Assembly (NCBI RefSeq): GCF_002150685.1
Contig: NZ_MSSW01000001.1
Coordinates: 62,001-126,000 of the forward strand
Direction: 5' to 3'
Length of the DNA: 64,000 bases
DNA from: Algoriphagus antarcticus
GTDB lineage: Bacteria; Bacteroidota; Bacteroidia; Cytophagales; Cyclobacteriaceae
Both the position numbers and the translations under genes were made by a program. Below, in pieces: positions 17,877 through 28,029 of the stretch; position 1 is the first letter of the stretch, and each line of letters begins with the position of its first letter. The notes beneath the pieces are model-generated. The model searched no databases and was not told where the DNA came from. It saw only the letters and a list, made by a program, of their open reading frames with translations.

Positions 17877-18611
17877 TTATGATCCTGCCACCAAGAACAG
17901 GCCCGCCGCTAAAGCCGCACCAACGCATGGACCTAAAATCGGAACCCAAGCATAGCTCCAATCCGAGCTTCCTTTGTCCTTAATTGGCAGAATAGAATGC
18001 ATCAGCCTTGGGCCGAAATCCCGGGCTGGGTTGATGGCATAGCCTGTGGTTCCTCCCAATGACAGCCCAATTACCCATACCAAAAAAGCCACTGGAATCG
18101 CTCCTAAAGAACCCATACCAATAGGTGTATTGCTGGTATCTCCGATTTCGACTCCATCGTTGTACAAAATCACTAAGATTAATACAAATGTCCCTACCAC
18201 TTCCGAGAAGAAGTTCAAAGGTAAATTTCGAATGGCTGGTGATGTCCCAAATGGACCTGCTTTTGTGCCAGCATCATCTGAAGCATCATAGTGATCTTTA
18301 TAAACTAACCAGGCTATGCCTACACCGATCATAGCACCCAGCACCTGAGCAATGATGTAACCAGGCGCCAACGCCCATTCGAATTGTCCTGTCAATGCCA
18401 AGCCAACAGTCACCGCAGGATTCAGATGCGCTCCACTATACGGGCCAGCGACCACTACACCTACAAAAACTGCCAAAGCCCAAGCTGTACTGATTTCCAT
18501 TATACCTCCACCATTTCCTTTGGTTTTTGGTAATAGCATATTGGCGACAACTCCAGAGCCCAACAATAACAATAGGCCTGTTCCAATTAATTCTGCAAGG
18601 TATGCATTCAT
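17877..18611 (-). CDS. glpF: Glycerol facilitator, aquaporin (MIP) family
   Basis: This 244-residue channel has six transmembrane helices and both half-helix signatures: [11 protein letters not shown] near residue 65 and [10 protein letters not shown] near 193. The Asp after the second NPA-type motif (NPARD) is typical of glycerol-conducting members rather than water-only aquaporins. It overlaps glpK by 4 bp and ends the glpD-glpK-glpF operon. The broken toxin-antitoxin pair follows on the same strand 82 bp on. Confidence 0.9.
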   Translation of the reverse strand: MNAYLAELIGTGLLLLLGSGVVANMLLPKTKGNGGGIMEISTAWALAVFVGVVVAGPYSGAHLNPAVTVGLALTGQFEWALAPGYIIAQVLGAMIGVGIAWLVYKDHYDASDDAGTKAGPFGTSPAIRNLPLNFFSEVVGTFVLILVILYNDGVEIGDTSNTPIGMGSLGAIPVAFLVWVIGLSLGGTTGYAINPARDFGPRLMHSILPIKDKGSSDWSYAWVPILGPCVGAALAAGLFLVAGS

Positions 18612-20110
18612 AGTTCTACCCAGTTTTTAGAGCGTTCTACCGCTTTATGCCAAAAATGTATCAATTTCTCCTGTTCAGACTTTTCCATTTGTGGGACAAA
18701 GCTTTTGTCCGCATTCCATAGCGAGTTAATTTCTTCCTGATCCTTCCAAAATCCAACTGCCAGACCCGCTAGAAATGCCGCACCAATTGCAGTAGTTTCA
18801 ATAATCTCCGGTCGCTTGATTTCGCAATCCAATAGATCTGCCTGAAACTGCATCAAGAAGCTGTTAGCTGTTGCTCCACCATCCACTCGAAGCTCTTTTG
18901 TGGTCTTGCTGCTGTCTTTTTCCATCGCTTTTAGGACGTCGTACACTTGGTAAGCTATAGCTTCCAAAGCTGCTCTGGCCATGTGCGCTTTAGTTGTTCC
19001 ACGAGTGATTCCAAAAAAAGCACCACGGGCATCTTGATCCCAATGTGGAGCGCCCAAGCCAGAAAGTGCCGGCACAAAATATACTCCGTCATTATTCTCT
19101 AAGCTTTCGGCTAAGTGCTCACTTTCTCGGGCATGGTCAAAAAGCTCTAATCCATCTCTCAGCCATTGAATCGCAGCTCCACCGATAAAGACGGAGCCTT
19201 CCAATGCATAATTGATTTCATCTCCAATCTTCCAGGCTATAGTAGTGAGCAGTTTATTTTCGGATCGCACTGCCTCTTTGCCCGTATTCATGACTAAAAA
19301 GCAACCCGTGCCATACGTAGTTTTCGCCATTCCAGGCTTGGTACATAGCTGCCCAAAAAGTGCTGCCTGCTGATCTCCCGCGATGCCAGCAATTGGGATT
19401 TTTACTCTCAAAACGTCCCCTGCCGTCTCACAATATACCTCACTGCATGACTTAACTTCTGGTAATAGCGATGTAGGAATCTCAAACAAATCCAACAATT
19501 CCTGATCCCATTCCAGCGAGTGAATATTGAAAAGCATGGTACGACTAGCATTCGTGACATCCGTGATGTGGGTCTTACCAGAAGTAAGGTTCCAAATCAA
19601 CCAAGAATCCACCGTCCCAAATGCAAGCTCTCCAGCTTCAGCTCTTTTTCTTGCGCCATCTACATTATCGAGAATCCATTTGATCTTGGTGGCAGAAAAG
19701 TAAGCGTCTATGATCAGACCTGTCTTAGAAACTACCATTTCTGCATGCCCCTTTTCTTTCAGTTCATTGCAGTAGCCGGCAGTTCGGCGATCTTGCCAGA
19801 CAATGGCATTGTAGATGGCCTTGCCTGTGTTTCTGTCCCATACGATCGTAGTTTCCCGCTGATTCGTGATGCCTATAGCCGCAACCTGATCAGCTTTGAT
19901 TTTTTTATTGACTAGCGATTCGATCATCACAGAAGACTGTGAAGTCCAGATTTCTTCAGGATCATGCTCTACCCAGCCTGCCTTGGGGAAATGTTGCTTA
20001 AAATCCTTCTGGGCGATGGAAACTATCTTGCCCTTTTTATCAAAAAGAATAGCTCTAGAACTGGTCGTACCTTGATCTAGAGCCATGATGTACTGCTTAT
20101 TTTGGTTCAT
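18608..20110 (-). CDS. glpK: Glycerol kinase
   Basis: The 500-residue FGGY-family kinase phosphorylates glycerol with ATP to glycerol 3-phosphate. Visible landmarks are the N-terminal phosphate loop [59 protein letters not shown] and the C-terminal [18 protein letters not shown]. Length is standard. It overlaps both neighbours by 4 bp, showing tight translational coupling with glpD upstream and glpF downstream. Confidence 0.95.
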   Translation of the reverse strand: MNQNKQYIMALDQGTTSSRAILFDKKGKIVSIAQKDFKQHFPKAGWVEHDPEEIWTSQSSVMIESLVNKKIKADQVAAIGITNQRETTIVWDRNTGKAIYNAIVWQDRRTAGYCNELKEKGHAEMVVSKTGLIIDAYFSATKIKWILDNVDGARKRAEAGELAFGTVDSWLIWNLTSGKTHITDVTNASRTMLFNIHSLEWDQELLDLFEIPTSLLPEVKSCSEVYCETAGDVLRVKIPIAGIAGDQQAALFGQLCTKPGMAKTTYGTGCFLVMNTGKEAVRSENKLLTTIAWKIGDEINYALEGSVFIGGAAIQWLRDGLELFDHARESEHLAESLENNDGVYFVPALSGLGAPHWDQDARGAFFGITRGTTKAHMARAALEAIAYQVYDVLKAMEKDSSKTTKELRVDGGATANSFLMQFQADLLDCEIKRPEIIETTAIGAAFLAGLAVGFWKDQEEINSLWNADKSFVPQMEKSEQEKLIHFWHKAVERSKNWVEL

Positions 20111-21681
20111 TTTGGGTTATTTTTAATCAAATATTTCGAAGCTATTTTGTTGAAGTCAGCCAATTCCGATGCTATCCATACTTCATCTTTTCCCATTTCC
20201 TGAGCCATCAACTTAGCTACTTTTGGCGCAGTGTCAATGGCCGCTTGGGCATCTAGAAAAAGCATCCGGATTCTCCTCGCCAGCGTATCTTCTACTTTCA
20301 TCGCCATCTCCTCTCTTACCGCCCAGATTACTTCGGCTTCTATATTGGGAAAGTCCGGATGCAACTTAGCCTCCCAGGCTTTGTTCTCCTTTGTTAAATC
20401 TTGGATAGGTTTGGCATCAAAACCATAAATCCCCCAATGTCCCTCAGGGATACGGGAAGTAGAACCATGGATTTTCATATCCAGTGATTTACTTTCCTTC
20501 AGCTTTTCACCGGTGACTTTGGAGAAATATTCTACCGTATCTTCTCCCATTTTTCGGAAGGTAGTCCACTTGCCTCCAGTTAAAGTAACTAGGCCGCTTT
20601 CTGACAAAATCACCTTATGGGAGCGAGAAATTTCTTTGGTTTTAGTGCTTCCTTCTTTGGGTCTGGCTAGAGGCCTCAGACCTGCGTAAACGGATCTCAC
20701 ATCCGCTCTTGTGGGCTTTTTAGCCAAATACCCGGAGGCAGTCTCCAATACAAAATCTATCTCCTTCTGAAGTGCTTCTGGTTCTAATTTTGGTTTTTCA
20801 CGAAGTGTATCAGTTGTGCCTACTACCAGCTTACCGTGCCACGGAACTGCAAAAAGCACTCTTCCATCTCTGGTTTTTGGGATCATCAATGCGTCATTCC
20901 CACCCAAAAAGTCAAGATCCAATACCAAATGAATTCCCTGACTCGGCTGAATCATTCTTGCAGCCTCCGGATTATCCATTTGCAGGATTTTATCTGCAAA
21001 TACCCCTGTGGCATTCACCACCATTTTGGCATTCACTTCATATTTTTTGCTGGAGAGCTTATCCGAAACCTGCAATCCTGTGATTTTACCGGATTCGTTT
21101 TTCACCAAATTATTCACACTCACATAATTCAATACGCAGGTGCCGGCTTCATCTGCTGACTGAGCGATATTCAGCGCAAGTCTAGCATCGTCAAACTGTC
21201 CGTCATGATAGACGACGCCACCGTAGAGTCCTTGAGATTTCAGACCCGGCATTCGTTTGAGGGTTTCTTCTTTTGAGATAAATTCAGACTTACCCAGGCT
21301 CAATCGACCAGCCATCCAATCGTAAAGTTTCAGTCCAACGCTATACATCAATCGATCTTTCCAGGTGTAAATGGGGATAATAAAAGGCTGATCATGCGCG
21401 AGATGCGGAGCATTTTGCAGTAATTTCCCCCTCTCTTTAAGCGCCTCGAATACTAACCCCACGTCTCCTTGTGCAAGATATCTCACGCCTCCATGGAGAA
21501 GTTTGGTGCTGCGACTGGATGTGCCTTTGGCAAAATCAGCTTTTTCAAAAAGGACAACTGAAAGGCCTCTGGATATCGCATCTAAAGCTACTCCGAGGCC
21601 TGATGATCCACCGCCAATGACGGCGATATCCCATATTTTAGTTGTGTCTTGTAATTGATTAAGGTTTTCTTGACGATTCAT
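20107..21681 (-). CDS. glpD: Glycerol-3-phosphate dehydrogenase, FAD-dependent
   Basis: The 524-residue flavoprotein oxidises glycerol 3-phosphate to dihydroxyacetone phosphate and feeds electrons to the quinone pool at the membrane. The FAD fold starts [38 protein letters not shown] and [11 protein letters not shown] are family signatures. The C-terminal ~120 residues are the DAO_C cap. It is the first gene of the glycerol operon; the 85 bp upstream to the phosphatase gene should contain its promoter, but I see no clear box there. Confidence 0.95.
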   Translation of the reverse strand: MNRQENLNQLQDTTKIWDIAVIGGGSSGLGVALDAISRGLSVVLFEKADFAKGTSSRSTKLLHGGVRYLAQGDVGLVFEALKERGKLLQNAPHLAHDQPFIIPIYTWKDRLMYSVGLKLYDWMAGRLSLGKSEFISKEETLKRMPGLKSQGLYGGVVYHDGQFDDARLALNIAQSADEAGTCVLNYVSVNNLVKNESGKITGLQVSDKLSSKKYEVNAKMVVNATGVFADKILQMDNPEAARMIQPSQGIHLVLDLDFLGGNDALMIPKTRDGRVLFAVPWHGKLVVGTTDTLREKPKLEPEALQKEIDFVLETASGYLAKKPTRADVRSVYAGLRPLARPKEGSTKTKEISRSHKVILSESGLVTLTGGKWTTFRKMGEDTVEYFSKVTGEKLKESKSLDMKIHGSTSRIPEGHWGIYGFDAKPIQDLTKENKAWEAKLHPDFPNIEAEVIWAVREEMAMKVEDTLARRIRMLFLDAQAAIDTAPKVAKLMAQEMGKDEVWIASELADFNKIASKYLIKNNPK

Positions 21682-21766
21682 AGTGATTAAAATACATTTT
21701 TAAGGTAGGGAAAAAATTGGGAAAGAGTAAAATGAATCGGCTGAGAATCTATTATCCAGTTAGAAA

Positions 21767-22270
21767 TTAATAATCCTTATACGTTTTTCTCACCACAGAG
21801 GAAGTACCCTCCTTCTCTAAAGTAACCACATAGATGTAATTGTATTCTGAATCCTCGAGATCCCCATATTTCTCTCCATCCCCCACAAAATAATTGGCAA
21901 CCTGCCCCACTGTGTTGCTATGGCCGACGATCAAGATATTTCCTTCCAAATCTCGAAGCAGCTCCACAAGTGCATCATGATTTTTGGGATCGTAAGTTTC
22001 GATTTCCACACCAGCTTCATTTGCGGTGGAAGTTGCGGTCAACCGGGTTCTCTTATAGACAGTGCTAAAAATATGGGTAATCTCTTTATCAGCTAAGATT
22101 TGCGCCAGCTTCTGTGCTCTGACATTTCCCGCGACAGAAAGTTCAGGATCATCACCTGTCAGTTGCTTTTCGGCATGACGGACGATGTAGATGGTTTTCG
22201 GTTTTTGCTCGCTTGAGCATGCTGCAAACAATGATGCAATCAAAAAGAGTATGATGTATTTCATGTTCAA
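21767..22270 (-). CDS. Lipoprotein of the histidine phosphatase superfamily
   Basis: The 167-residue protein has a lipoprotein signal (MNMKYIILFLIASLFAAC) and a small phosphoglycerate-mutase-like domain. The phosphorylated His lies in IVRHAEK and the second His in ILIVGHSNTVGQ. The domain is compact and lacks the long insertions of glycolytic mutases, so a SixA-like or general phosphatase role in the periplasm is more likely. Substrate unknown. It is separated from glpD by 85 bp on the same strand and could be a separate unit. Confidence 0.8.
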   Translation of the reverse strand: MNMKYIILFLIASLFAACSSEQKPKTIYIVRHAEKQLTGDDPELSVAGNVRAQKLAQILADKEITHIFSTVYKRTRLTATSTANEAGVEIETYDPKNHDALVELLRDLEGNILIVGHSNTVGQVANYFVGDGEKYGDLEDSEYNYIYVVTLEKEGTSSVVRKTYKDY

Positions 22271-22613
22271 AAGTTAACCAATTCTATAAATGATTTAAAC
22301 GATTGTCTGCAAGGAAGCCGGTAGATATATTTTTTACATCAATAGACCGAAGACGGGTGACCCGCACCGTCGGGCAGACCGGACTGGCGAATTCGCTAGT
22401 TCCGATAGCTCGGAATGACCAAATCCTATGATACTTTATATTTCCTACATGCAGAAAAGCAGATGTGCAGAAATTCCTTTACATGAAAGTTTGAAGCTGA
22501 CACACTACTCACAAAAATTCTGCGCCTTCTCTGCGTAACTCTCTGTGATCTTAGCGGTTAAAAACCCCATAAAAAAACCTTCGAGATTAATGAAATCCCA
22601 AAGGTTAAATTCT
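22271..22613. other. Intergenic region with dispersed repeats
   Basis: No gene is seen. The 18-bp string GACCGAAGACGGGTGACC at 22345-22362 is identical to 998-1015. A palindrome TTCCGATAGCTCGGAA lies at 22400-22415. The part at about 22505-22565 is a CTCTGCGTAACTCTCTGTG type repeat also found in other gaps of the window. Confidence 0.6.
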
Positions 22614-23360
22614 TTACCCGCTAAACGAATTATCCAAATGCTGGTCCTTTGTCTTTATGCTTTCGAATTCAAGGAATTGCTCCCAGAATTCCTCCTCTGG
22701 TACAGCGGCTCTTAAGTATAGCTTTTCCTTTTTGATCGGATGTACAAATATCAAATTGAAAGCATGCAGGTTGATGCTTGCGTCTGGATTTGGTTTTGCG
22801 AAACCGTACTTGATATCCCCACGGATCGGGCAACCCATAGATGCCAATTGCACACGAATCTGATGCGGACGACCCGAAACTGGACGCACTTCAATCAGCC
22901 AATGGTCGTTCATAAAGCCTAGCGTCTTATAATTCAACTCAGCCTTCTGTGAACCTGGTACTTCCTTATCATGAGCAGTCACTACATTTTTCTGCTCATC
23001 CTTTACCAAATAATGTGTCAATTTGCCAGTTTCTTCTCTTGGCTTTCTTTTCACCAAAGCCCAATAAACTTTATGAATCTCTCGCTTGCGGAAAAGCTCC
23101 ATCATACGCTCCAGTCCTTTGGATGTACGGGCAAAAGCAACCAATCCACTTACCGGGCGATCCAGTCTGTGAATCGGGTGTAAAAATACAGCGCCAGGTT
23201 TATCGTACTTCTTGGCAATGTACTCTTTGAGGTAATCGGTCAAGGTCTTGTCCCCAGTCTTATCTCCCTGCACCAATATGCCTGCAGCTTTATTTACTAT
23301 CAACAGGTGGTTGTCCTCATAGACAACTGTGAATGGCTTCTTTTTCATAATCAGTGGCAA
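22614..23360 (-). CDS. RNA pseudouridine synthase, RluA/RluD family
   Basis: The 248-residue enzyme isomerises uridine in rRNA or tRNA. The catalytic Asp is in HPIHRLDRPVSGLVAFAR, the RluA-family signature; VVYEDNHLLIVNKAAGILVQ is the usual start of the fold and GRPHQIRVQLASMGCPIRGD the conserved C-terminal motif. There is no S4 domain, so it is of the short type. The exact target position cannot be assigned. Starts at residue 5 (after MPLI) would be equally possible. Confidence 0.88.
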   Translation of the reverse strand: MPLIMKKKPFTVVYEDNHLLIVNKAAGILVQGDKTGDKTLTDYLKEYIAKKYDKPGAVFLHPIHRLDRPVSGLVAFARTSKGLERMMELFRKREIHKVYWALVKRKPREETGKLTHYLVKDEQKNVVTAHDKEVPGSQKAELNYKTLGFMNDHWLIEVRPVSGRPHQIRVQLASMGCPIRGDIKYGFAKPNPDASINLHAFNLIFVHPIKKEKLYLRAAVPEEEFWEQFLEFESIKTKDQHLDNSFSG

Positions 23361-23530
23361 AGGTAAGAATTTCGGAGGAGTTGAATAATTGATTTTTCAA
23401 GAGCTTCGCAAAAGACGTGAACTATAATTCTATCAGTCACTAGAGGAAGTATCCGATTCTGATGATAAACCAATTATAAAGGTAATAGCTAAACCTGATA
23501 GGTTTTGGTTAAGACAACTATCGTAAACTA

Positions 23531-24118
23531 TCAGATTCTATATTGATGGCTATCAACATTTCTTCCTACCACCCATCCCTTCACCAGCTCCAAACCAAAC
23601 TGTGTCAAGTATGCTTCTGGGTGGTATTGGATGCCTAGAATCGGGAGATCTCGGTGTACGATTCCCATTACCTCTCCAGATTCCGTCTCCAAAATCACTT
23701 CGAGTTCCTCTGGCAAATCTTCTAATTGCAAAGAATGATATCGAGTTACCTGAAAATTATTAGGTAATGATGCCGTCAATGCATGTGGACTTACCTTTCT
23801 TACTGTATGCACTTTTCCGTGAGTAGGCACCACATTCTTTTTCAGCTTTGCTCCAAAAAATTCACCGATAGCCTGATGTCCCAGACAAACTCCCAGCACA
23901 GGAACTTTATCATGATAGTATGCCAAAATCTCCATTAAATTCCCTGCTTGAGAGGGTATTCCTGGCCCAGGGGATAAGACCAACCCATCAAATTTCAGCT
24001 TCTTGATTTCCTCCAGCGAGACAACATTGCGAAGCACCAATAACTCTTCGCCCGTCTGTCTCAGCAAATCAGCCAGCATGTGACTGAAAGAATCAAAATT
24101 ATCAATCAGTAGTAGCAT
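23531..24118 (-). CDS. Glutamine amidotransferase, PabA/TrpG type
   Basis: The 195-residue class-I amidotransferase releases ammonia from glutamine for aminodeoxychorismate or anthranilate synthase. It starts MLLLIDNFDSFSHMLADLL; the nucleophile Cys is in GVCLGHQAIG, and the His and Glu of the triad are in IQYHPEAYLT, where the usual HPES is HPEA. PGPGIPSQAG is the conserved loop. No trpE/pabB gene is adjacent, so whether it serves folate or tryptophan synthesis is open; a stand-alone copy more often serves folate. It overlaps cvpA by 17 bp. Confidence 0.88.
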   Translation of the reverse strand: MLLLIDNFDSFSHMLADLLRQTGEELLVLRNVVSLEEIKKLKFDGLVLSPGPGIPSQAGNLMEILAYYHDKVPVLGVCLGHQAIGEFFGAKLKKNVVPTHGKVHTVRKVSPHALTASLPNNFQVTRYHSLQLEDLPEELEVILETESGEVMGIVHRDLPILGIQYHPEAYLTQFGLELVKGWVVGRNVDSHQYRI

Positions 24119-24647
24119 CTTTGATTTTCTCCACTACCTCATCCAACTTCTGCAGGCTTTCTTCCATACTGGGTAATATTGGCTCTACCACAGCTACAAT
24201 TCCCGGAGCTATAGGCTCAATGAAATAAAGCATGTCAGAGTCAGCCGTCCATTTTTTAGGTATTTCCAATTTGAATAAACTGGAGAGCCAGAAAAATAGA
24301 CTGATGAAGAATGCGGCTTTCACTACTCCAAAAATTGCTCCCACCGTAGCATCCAATGGCCCTAAGAGTACCATGTCCATAAGCTGTTTCAGGATCCACC
24401 CCACAGTTCTGATTATAATCATGGTAAGAATAAAAATAACTATAAAGCCAAAAATCGGGAATCCCAGATTGAATTCTGTGATATTTTCGGCCAGCCAGTC
24501 ATTCATTGGCGACATAAAATAAATTCCTAAAATTACTGCAATCACAAAACCAAAAAGGCCAAGAACCCCAAGAAGAAATCCTTTTCGAAATCCTTCAAAG
24601 GCTCCTAGGCCCAAAATGACCACTATGATAATATCTATTATGCTCAA
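24102..24647 (-). CDS. CvpA family membrane protein
   Basis: The 181-residue protein has four transmembrane segments in the first ~125 residues, starting MSIIDIIIVVILGLGAFEGFRKG, the conserved opening of the CvpA (colicin V production) family. A short acidic tail follows. CvpA proteins affect envelope homeostasis and secretion of some peptides, but their exact role is unclear. It lies 1 bp after the YqeY-domain gene and overlaps the amidotransferase gene, so the three form one operon. Confidence 0.82.
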   Translation of the reverse strand: MSIIDIIIVVILGLGAFEGFRKGFLLGVLGLFGFVIAVILGIYFMSPMNDWLAENITEFNLGFPIFGFIVIFILTMIIIRTVGWILKQLMDMVLLGPLDATVGAIFGVVKAAFFISLFFWLSSLFKLEIPKKWTADSDMLYFIEPIAPGIVAVVEPILPSMEESLQKLDEVVEKIKDATTD

Positions 24648-24648
24648 C

Positions 24649-25101
24649 TTAGCTGCTCAGTATAGCTTTCACTTTCTCAGATATCACTTTCCCATCAGCC
24701 TTGCCAGCTAATTGCTTGCTAGCGACTCCCATTACTTTACCCATGTCTTTTGGGCTGGAAGCTCCAGTCTGAGCGATAATTTCTTTGATAGCAGCCGTGA
24801 TTTCCTCATCAGTCATTGCTTTTGGAAGGAACTCCTGCAGCACTTGCAGCTCCGCCATTTCCACTTCATATAAATCCGGTCGAGATTGCTGCTCATAAAT
24901 ATCAGCAGAATCCTTTCGCTGCTTAGCCGCTTTGGTCAAAAGTTTCAATTCATCTTCTTCGGTGATCTCAGCTTTCGCACCGCTTTTAGTTTCTTCCAAT
25001 AGAATCAGCGATTTGATAGATCTCAAAGCCCCCAAACGGATTTTGTCTCTGGCTATCATTGCTGATTTAATTTCACTTTCTACTTTCTGCTTTAAACTCA
25101 T
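24649..25101 (-). CDS. GatB/YqeY domain protein
   Basis: The 150-residue protein is a stand-alone YqeY domain related to the C-terminal tRNA-binding part of GatB. It reads MSLKQKVESEIKSAMIARDKIRLGALRSIK, contains EFLPKAMTDEEI and ends with the ASSPKDMGKVMGVASKQLAGKADGK motif, all family hallmarks. Its function is not firmly established. It is first in the operon with cvpA and the amidotransferase, under a minus-strand -7 box at 25145-25138. Confidence 0.88.
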   Translation of the reverse strand: MSLKQKVESEIKSAMIARDKIRLGALRSIKSLILLEETKSGAKAEITEEDELKLLTKAAKQRKDSADIYEQQSRPDLYEVEMAELQVLQEFLPKAMTDEEITAAIKEIIAQTGASSPKDMGKVMGVASKQLAGKADGKVISEKVKAILSS

Positions 25102-25137
25102 TAGTCCTAAGTTTGTGTTACACTTCTAAAATTCAAA

Positions 25138-25145
25138 CAAAAATA
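25138..25145 (-). promoter_or_regulatory. Candidate -7 box of the YqeY-cvpA-amidotransferase operon
   Basis: The minus strand reads TATTTTTG, matching TAnnTTTG, 37 bp upstream of the YqeY start. The 61-bp gap is shared with divergent pdxJ. Confidence 0.5.
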
Positions 25146-25162
25146 CCTTTTTAGACTCGGAT

Positions 25163-25879
25163 ATGACCAAGCTAAGCGTAAATATTAACAAGATCGCCAC
25201 CCTTCGCAATGCCCGCGGAGCTGACAATCCAAATGTAGTGAAAGTCGCACTGGATGCAGAACGGTTTGGATCACAGGGGATTACAGTACATCCACGTCCA
25301 GATGAACGTCACATTCGCTATCAGGATGTAATGGATCTGGCGAAAGTAGTCACGACCGAATTCAACATTGAGGGTTATCCAGACCGCAGGTTTATGGAGA
25401 TGGTCCGCTTGGTGAAACCTGCCCAAGCAACCCTCGTTCCTGATCCACCGACTGCGATTACTTCAAATAATGGCTGGGATACTATTTCAAATCAAGGTAT
25501 GTTGAAAGATATTGTAGCTGAACTTCATGAGTCTGGTGTGCGCGTTTCGATTTTCATCAATCCAGAGATCAAATACTTTGAGCCAGCAAAACTCACGGGC
25601 ACTGATCGTGTGGAGCTTTACACCGAACCCTATGCTTCCAATTATCACATAGACCGGGATGCGGCCGTCAAGCCTTATGTAGAAGTTGCAGAAATTGCAA
25701 GAGAACTTGGTCTAGGTTTGAATGCTGGACACGATCTAGACTTACACAATTTGGCATTTCTGAAGCAAAGCATTCCCTACTTGGATGAGGTTTCCATCGG
25801 TCATGCATTAGTTTGTGATGCGCTATATTATGGCTTGGAAAACACAATTCAGATGTATAGAAGGAAGCTGGAGCTGTAA
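25163..25879 (+). CDS. pdxJ: Pyridoxine 5'-phosphate synthase
   Basis: The 238-residue TIM-barrel enzyme condenses 1-deoxyxylulose 5-phosphate with 3-amino-2-oxopropyl phosphate to form pyridoxine phosphate in the DXP-dependent B6 pathway. It begins [18 protein letters not shown] with the active-site VNxxxxATLR stretch; [36 protein letters not shown] and [16 protein letters not shown] are family motifs. Length is typical. It diverges from the YqeY gene. Confidence 0.95.
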   Translation: MTKLSVNINKIATLRNARGADNPNVVKVALDAERFGSQGITVHPRPDERHIRYQDVMDLAKVVTTEFNIEGYPDRRFMEMVRLVKPAQATLVPDPPTAITSNNGWDTISNQGMLKDIVAELHESGVRVSIFINPEIKYFEPAKLTGTDRVELYTEPYASNYHIDRDAAVKPYVEVAEIARELGLGLNAGHDLDLHNLAFLKQSIPYLDEVSIGHALVCDALYYGLENTIQMYRRKLEL

Positions 25880-25977
25880 GACGGGAGACGGAAGAAAATA
25901 AAATAGTAAGAGAACAGAAATGAAGGTAAGAGGTCTAAAGGGTCTCGTAAATCCCAAATCGTAACTCGTAATTCAAA

Positions 25978-26736
25978 ATGAAATTAAACTTCAAAAAACT
26001 AGGGGCTGGAAAGCCATTAATCATACTTCACGGGCTTTTTGGATCGGCTGACAATTGGTTTAGCATCTCAAAAGAGCTTAAGGACAGCTTTACGCTTTAC
26101 TTAGTTGATCTTCGAAATCACGGAGATTCTCCTCAGTCCGACGAGTGGAATTACGAGGTCATGGTGGAAGATCTGAAAGAGTTGATGGATGACGAAGGAT
26201 TGGAAAAAGCTTTCCTCATGGGACATTCCATGGGTGGGAAAACTGCGATGAATTTCGCATTGAAATATCCTGAGAGAGTAGAAAAACTTATCGTAGCCGA
26301 TATTGCGCCTCGCTATTATGCCGTGCATCACCAGAGTATTTTGGATGGACTGGAGTCACTGGATCTCAACGAAATTCAATCCAGAAAAGAAGCCGATGAA
26401 GAGTTGGCTAAGTACATTCCAGAGATCGGAGTTCGTCAGTTTCTGCTAAAAAGTTTAGGTAGAGATGCAGACGGGTTTAGGTGGAAAATCAATCTCCCTG
26501 TTATTACTAAAAATATCAATGAAGTCGGCAAGGCTTTGCCTGATGGTAAAAGTTTCTCTGGGCCCACTCTTTTCATGGCTGGATCAAATTCCAGTTACAT
26601 ACAGCAATCCGATTTGGACGATATTGCTTCGTTTTTCCCAAACCATGAAGTGGAATTCATCGCAGATGCTGGCCACTGGCTACATGCTGAGCAACCAGAT
26701 GCGGTCGTGGAGGAAATTAGAAGGTTTCTTCGCTAA
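25978..26736 (+). CDS. Alpha/beta hydrolase, YbfF-like esterase
   Basis: The 252-residue cytoplasmic hydrolase has the oxyanion loop ILHGLFGSADNW, the nucleophile Ser in LMGHSMGGKTAMNFA, and the C-terminal His in DAGHWLHAEQPD. The arrangement and length match the YbfF family of acyl-CoA/ester hydrolases. DLRNHGDSPQ is another family motif. It is followed 36 bp on by the lycopene cyclase gene, though a functional link is not implied. Confidence 0.85.
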   Translation: MKLNFKKLGAGKPLIILHGLFGSADNWFSISKELKDSFTLYLVDLRNHGDSPQSDEWNYEVMVEDLKELMDDEGLEKAFLMGHSMGGKTAMNFALKYPERVEKLIVADIAPRYYAVHHQSILDGLESLDLNEIQSRKEADEELAKYIPEIGVRQFLLKSLGRDADGFRWKINLPVITKNINEVGKALPDGKSFSGPTLFMAGSNSSYIQQSDLDDIASFFPNHEVEFIADAGHWLHAEQPDAVVEEIRRFLR

Positions 26737-26772
26737 TTCTCGTAATATTTCAAAACACTGAAATCAAATTCT

Positions 26773-27924
26773 ATGACCAATTCCTTTGACTATATCATCG
26801 CCGGGTCGGGTTTGGCAGGCCTGAGTCTTCTTCATCGATTGGTCCAAGACGATCAATTTGACACTAAAAAGATTCTAGTGATCGATGGGGAACAAAAGAC
26901 CAAGAATGATCGGACTTGGTGTTTTTGGGAAAAAGGAGAAGGCATCTTTGAGCCGGTGGTTCATCACAGCTGGAGTACACTTAGCTTTTTTACTCCTGAG
27001 TTTACAAAAACTTTTCTGATGAAATCCTATCGCTACAAGATGATCTTGGGCGATGATTTTTATCGCTATGTCCTGAATGGAGCTACCAAAAGCAAAAACC
27101 TAACCTTCCATACTGGCAACATTCAAAGCATCTATACTGAGGGAAAACGCGGAGTGGTACAGACCGACTCAGGTACTTTTGATGCAGAATACGTGTTCAA
27201 CTCTACCAATCTTTTCAATCCTGACATTACCACTGACAATACCTTGCTTCAGCATTTTCTAGGTTGGAAAATTAAGGTGAAGAAGCCGGCCTTCAACCCA
27301 AAAGAAGCCACCTTGATGGACTTCACTTTGGATCAAAAGCACGGCACTACATTTATGTATATGCTTCCCACCACTCCGCAGGAGGCGCTGGTAGAATACA
27401 CTCTTTTCAGTGAAAAGGTATTGGAGCGGGAGGAATACGAAGCTGCACTCAATAAGTATATTCGGGAAGATTTGGGGATCATGGAATACGAAATCACCCA
27501 TGAGGAATTTGGGATCATTCCCATGTCTTTGGCTCGTTTTGAGCGGAGTATCGGAGCGGAAAAGCGAATCATCAATCTGGGCACAGCCGGAGGATTTACC
27601 AAAGCGAGCACTGGATACACGTTTTATTTTGTCCAAAAGCATTTGGACAATCTCCTAGCCAGCCTCAAGCAAGGGAAATCTCCTGCTCTCACGAAGACTT
27701 TTCAGGATCGAAAGTATGATTGGTATGATCGCACTTTGCTTGATGTCTTACTAAATAAAAAAATAGGCGGTCGGGAGATTTTTGCACAATTATTCAAAAA
27801 TCTCCCTCCTGAGTCTGTCCTCGCCTTTCTGGCAAATGAAAGTACCGCTTGGGAAGAATTCAGGATCAGACACAATGTGCCGCTGACTGCATTTATCGGT
27901 TCGGGGATGAAGCAGCTGTATTAA
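26773..27924 (+). CDS. crtY: Lycopene beta-cyclase family protein
   Basis: The 383-residue flavoprotein starts with a Rossmann motif (YIIAGSGLAGLSLLHRL). NDRTWCFWEKGEG, HHFLGWKIKV-type sequence (QHFLGWKIKV), MDFTLDQ and the FGIIPMSLARFERS/NLGTAGGFTKASTGYTF stretches match bacterial CrtY lycopene cyclases, which close the ends of lycopene to give beta-carotene. Pigmented Cytophagales commonly make such carotenoids. No other crt genes are near, so the pathway must be encoded elsewhere. Confidence 0.85.
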   Translation: MTNSFDYIIAGSGLAGLSLLHRLVQDDQFDTKKILVIDGEQKTKNDRTWCFWEKGEGIFEPVVHHSWSTLSFFTPEFTKTFLMKSYRYKMILGDDFYRYVLNGATKSKNLTFHTGNIQSIYTEGKRGVVQTDSGTFDAEYVFNSTNLFNPDITTDNTLLQHFLGWKIKVKKPAFNPKEATLMDFTLDQKHGTTFMYMLPTTPQEALVEYTLFSEKVLEREEYEAALNKYIREDLGIMEYEITHEEFGIIPMSLARFERSIGAEKRIINLGTAGGFTKASTGYTFYFVQKHLDNLLASLKQGKSPALTKTFQDRKYDWYDRTLLDVLLNKKIGGREIFAQLFKNLPPESVLAFLANESTAWEEFRIRHNVPLTAFIGSGMKQLY

Positions 27925-28029
27925 TATCTGTATACAGAGCCCCTAATTAGAAGTTTAGGGTTTCTGCGGATAAGTCAAAGTTTTTGACCATTAACTTTTA
28001 ACTTTGACCTTCATTTTCATTACTTAAAA

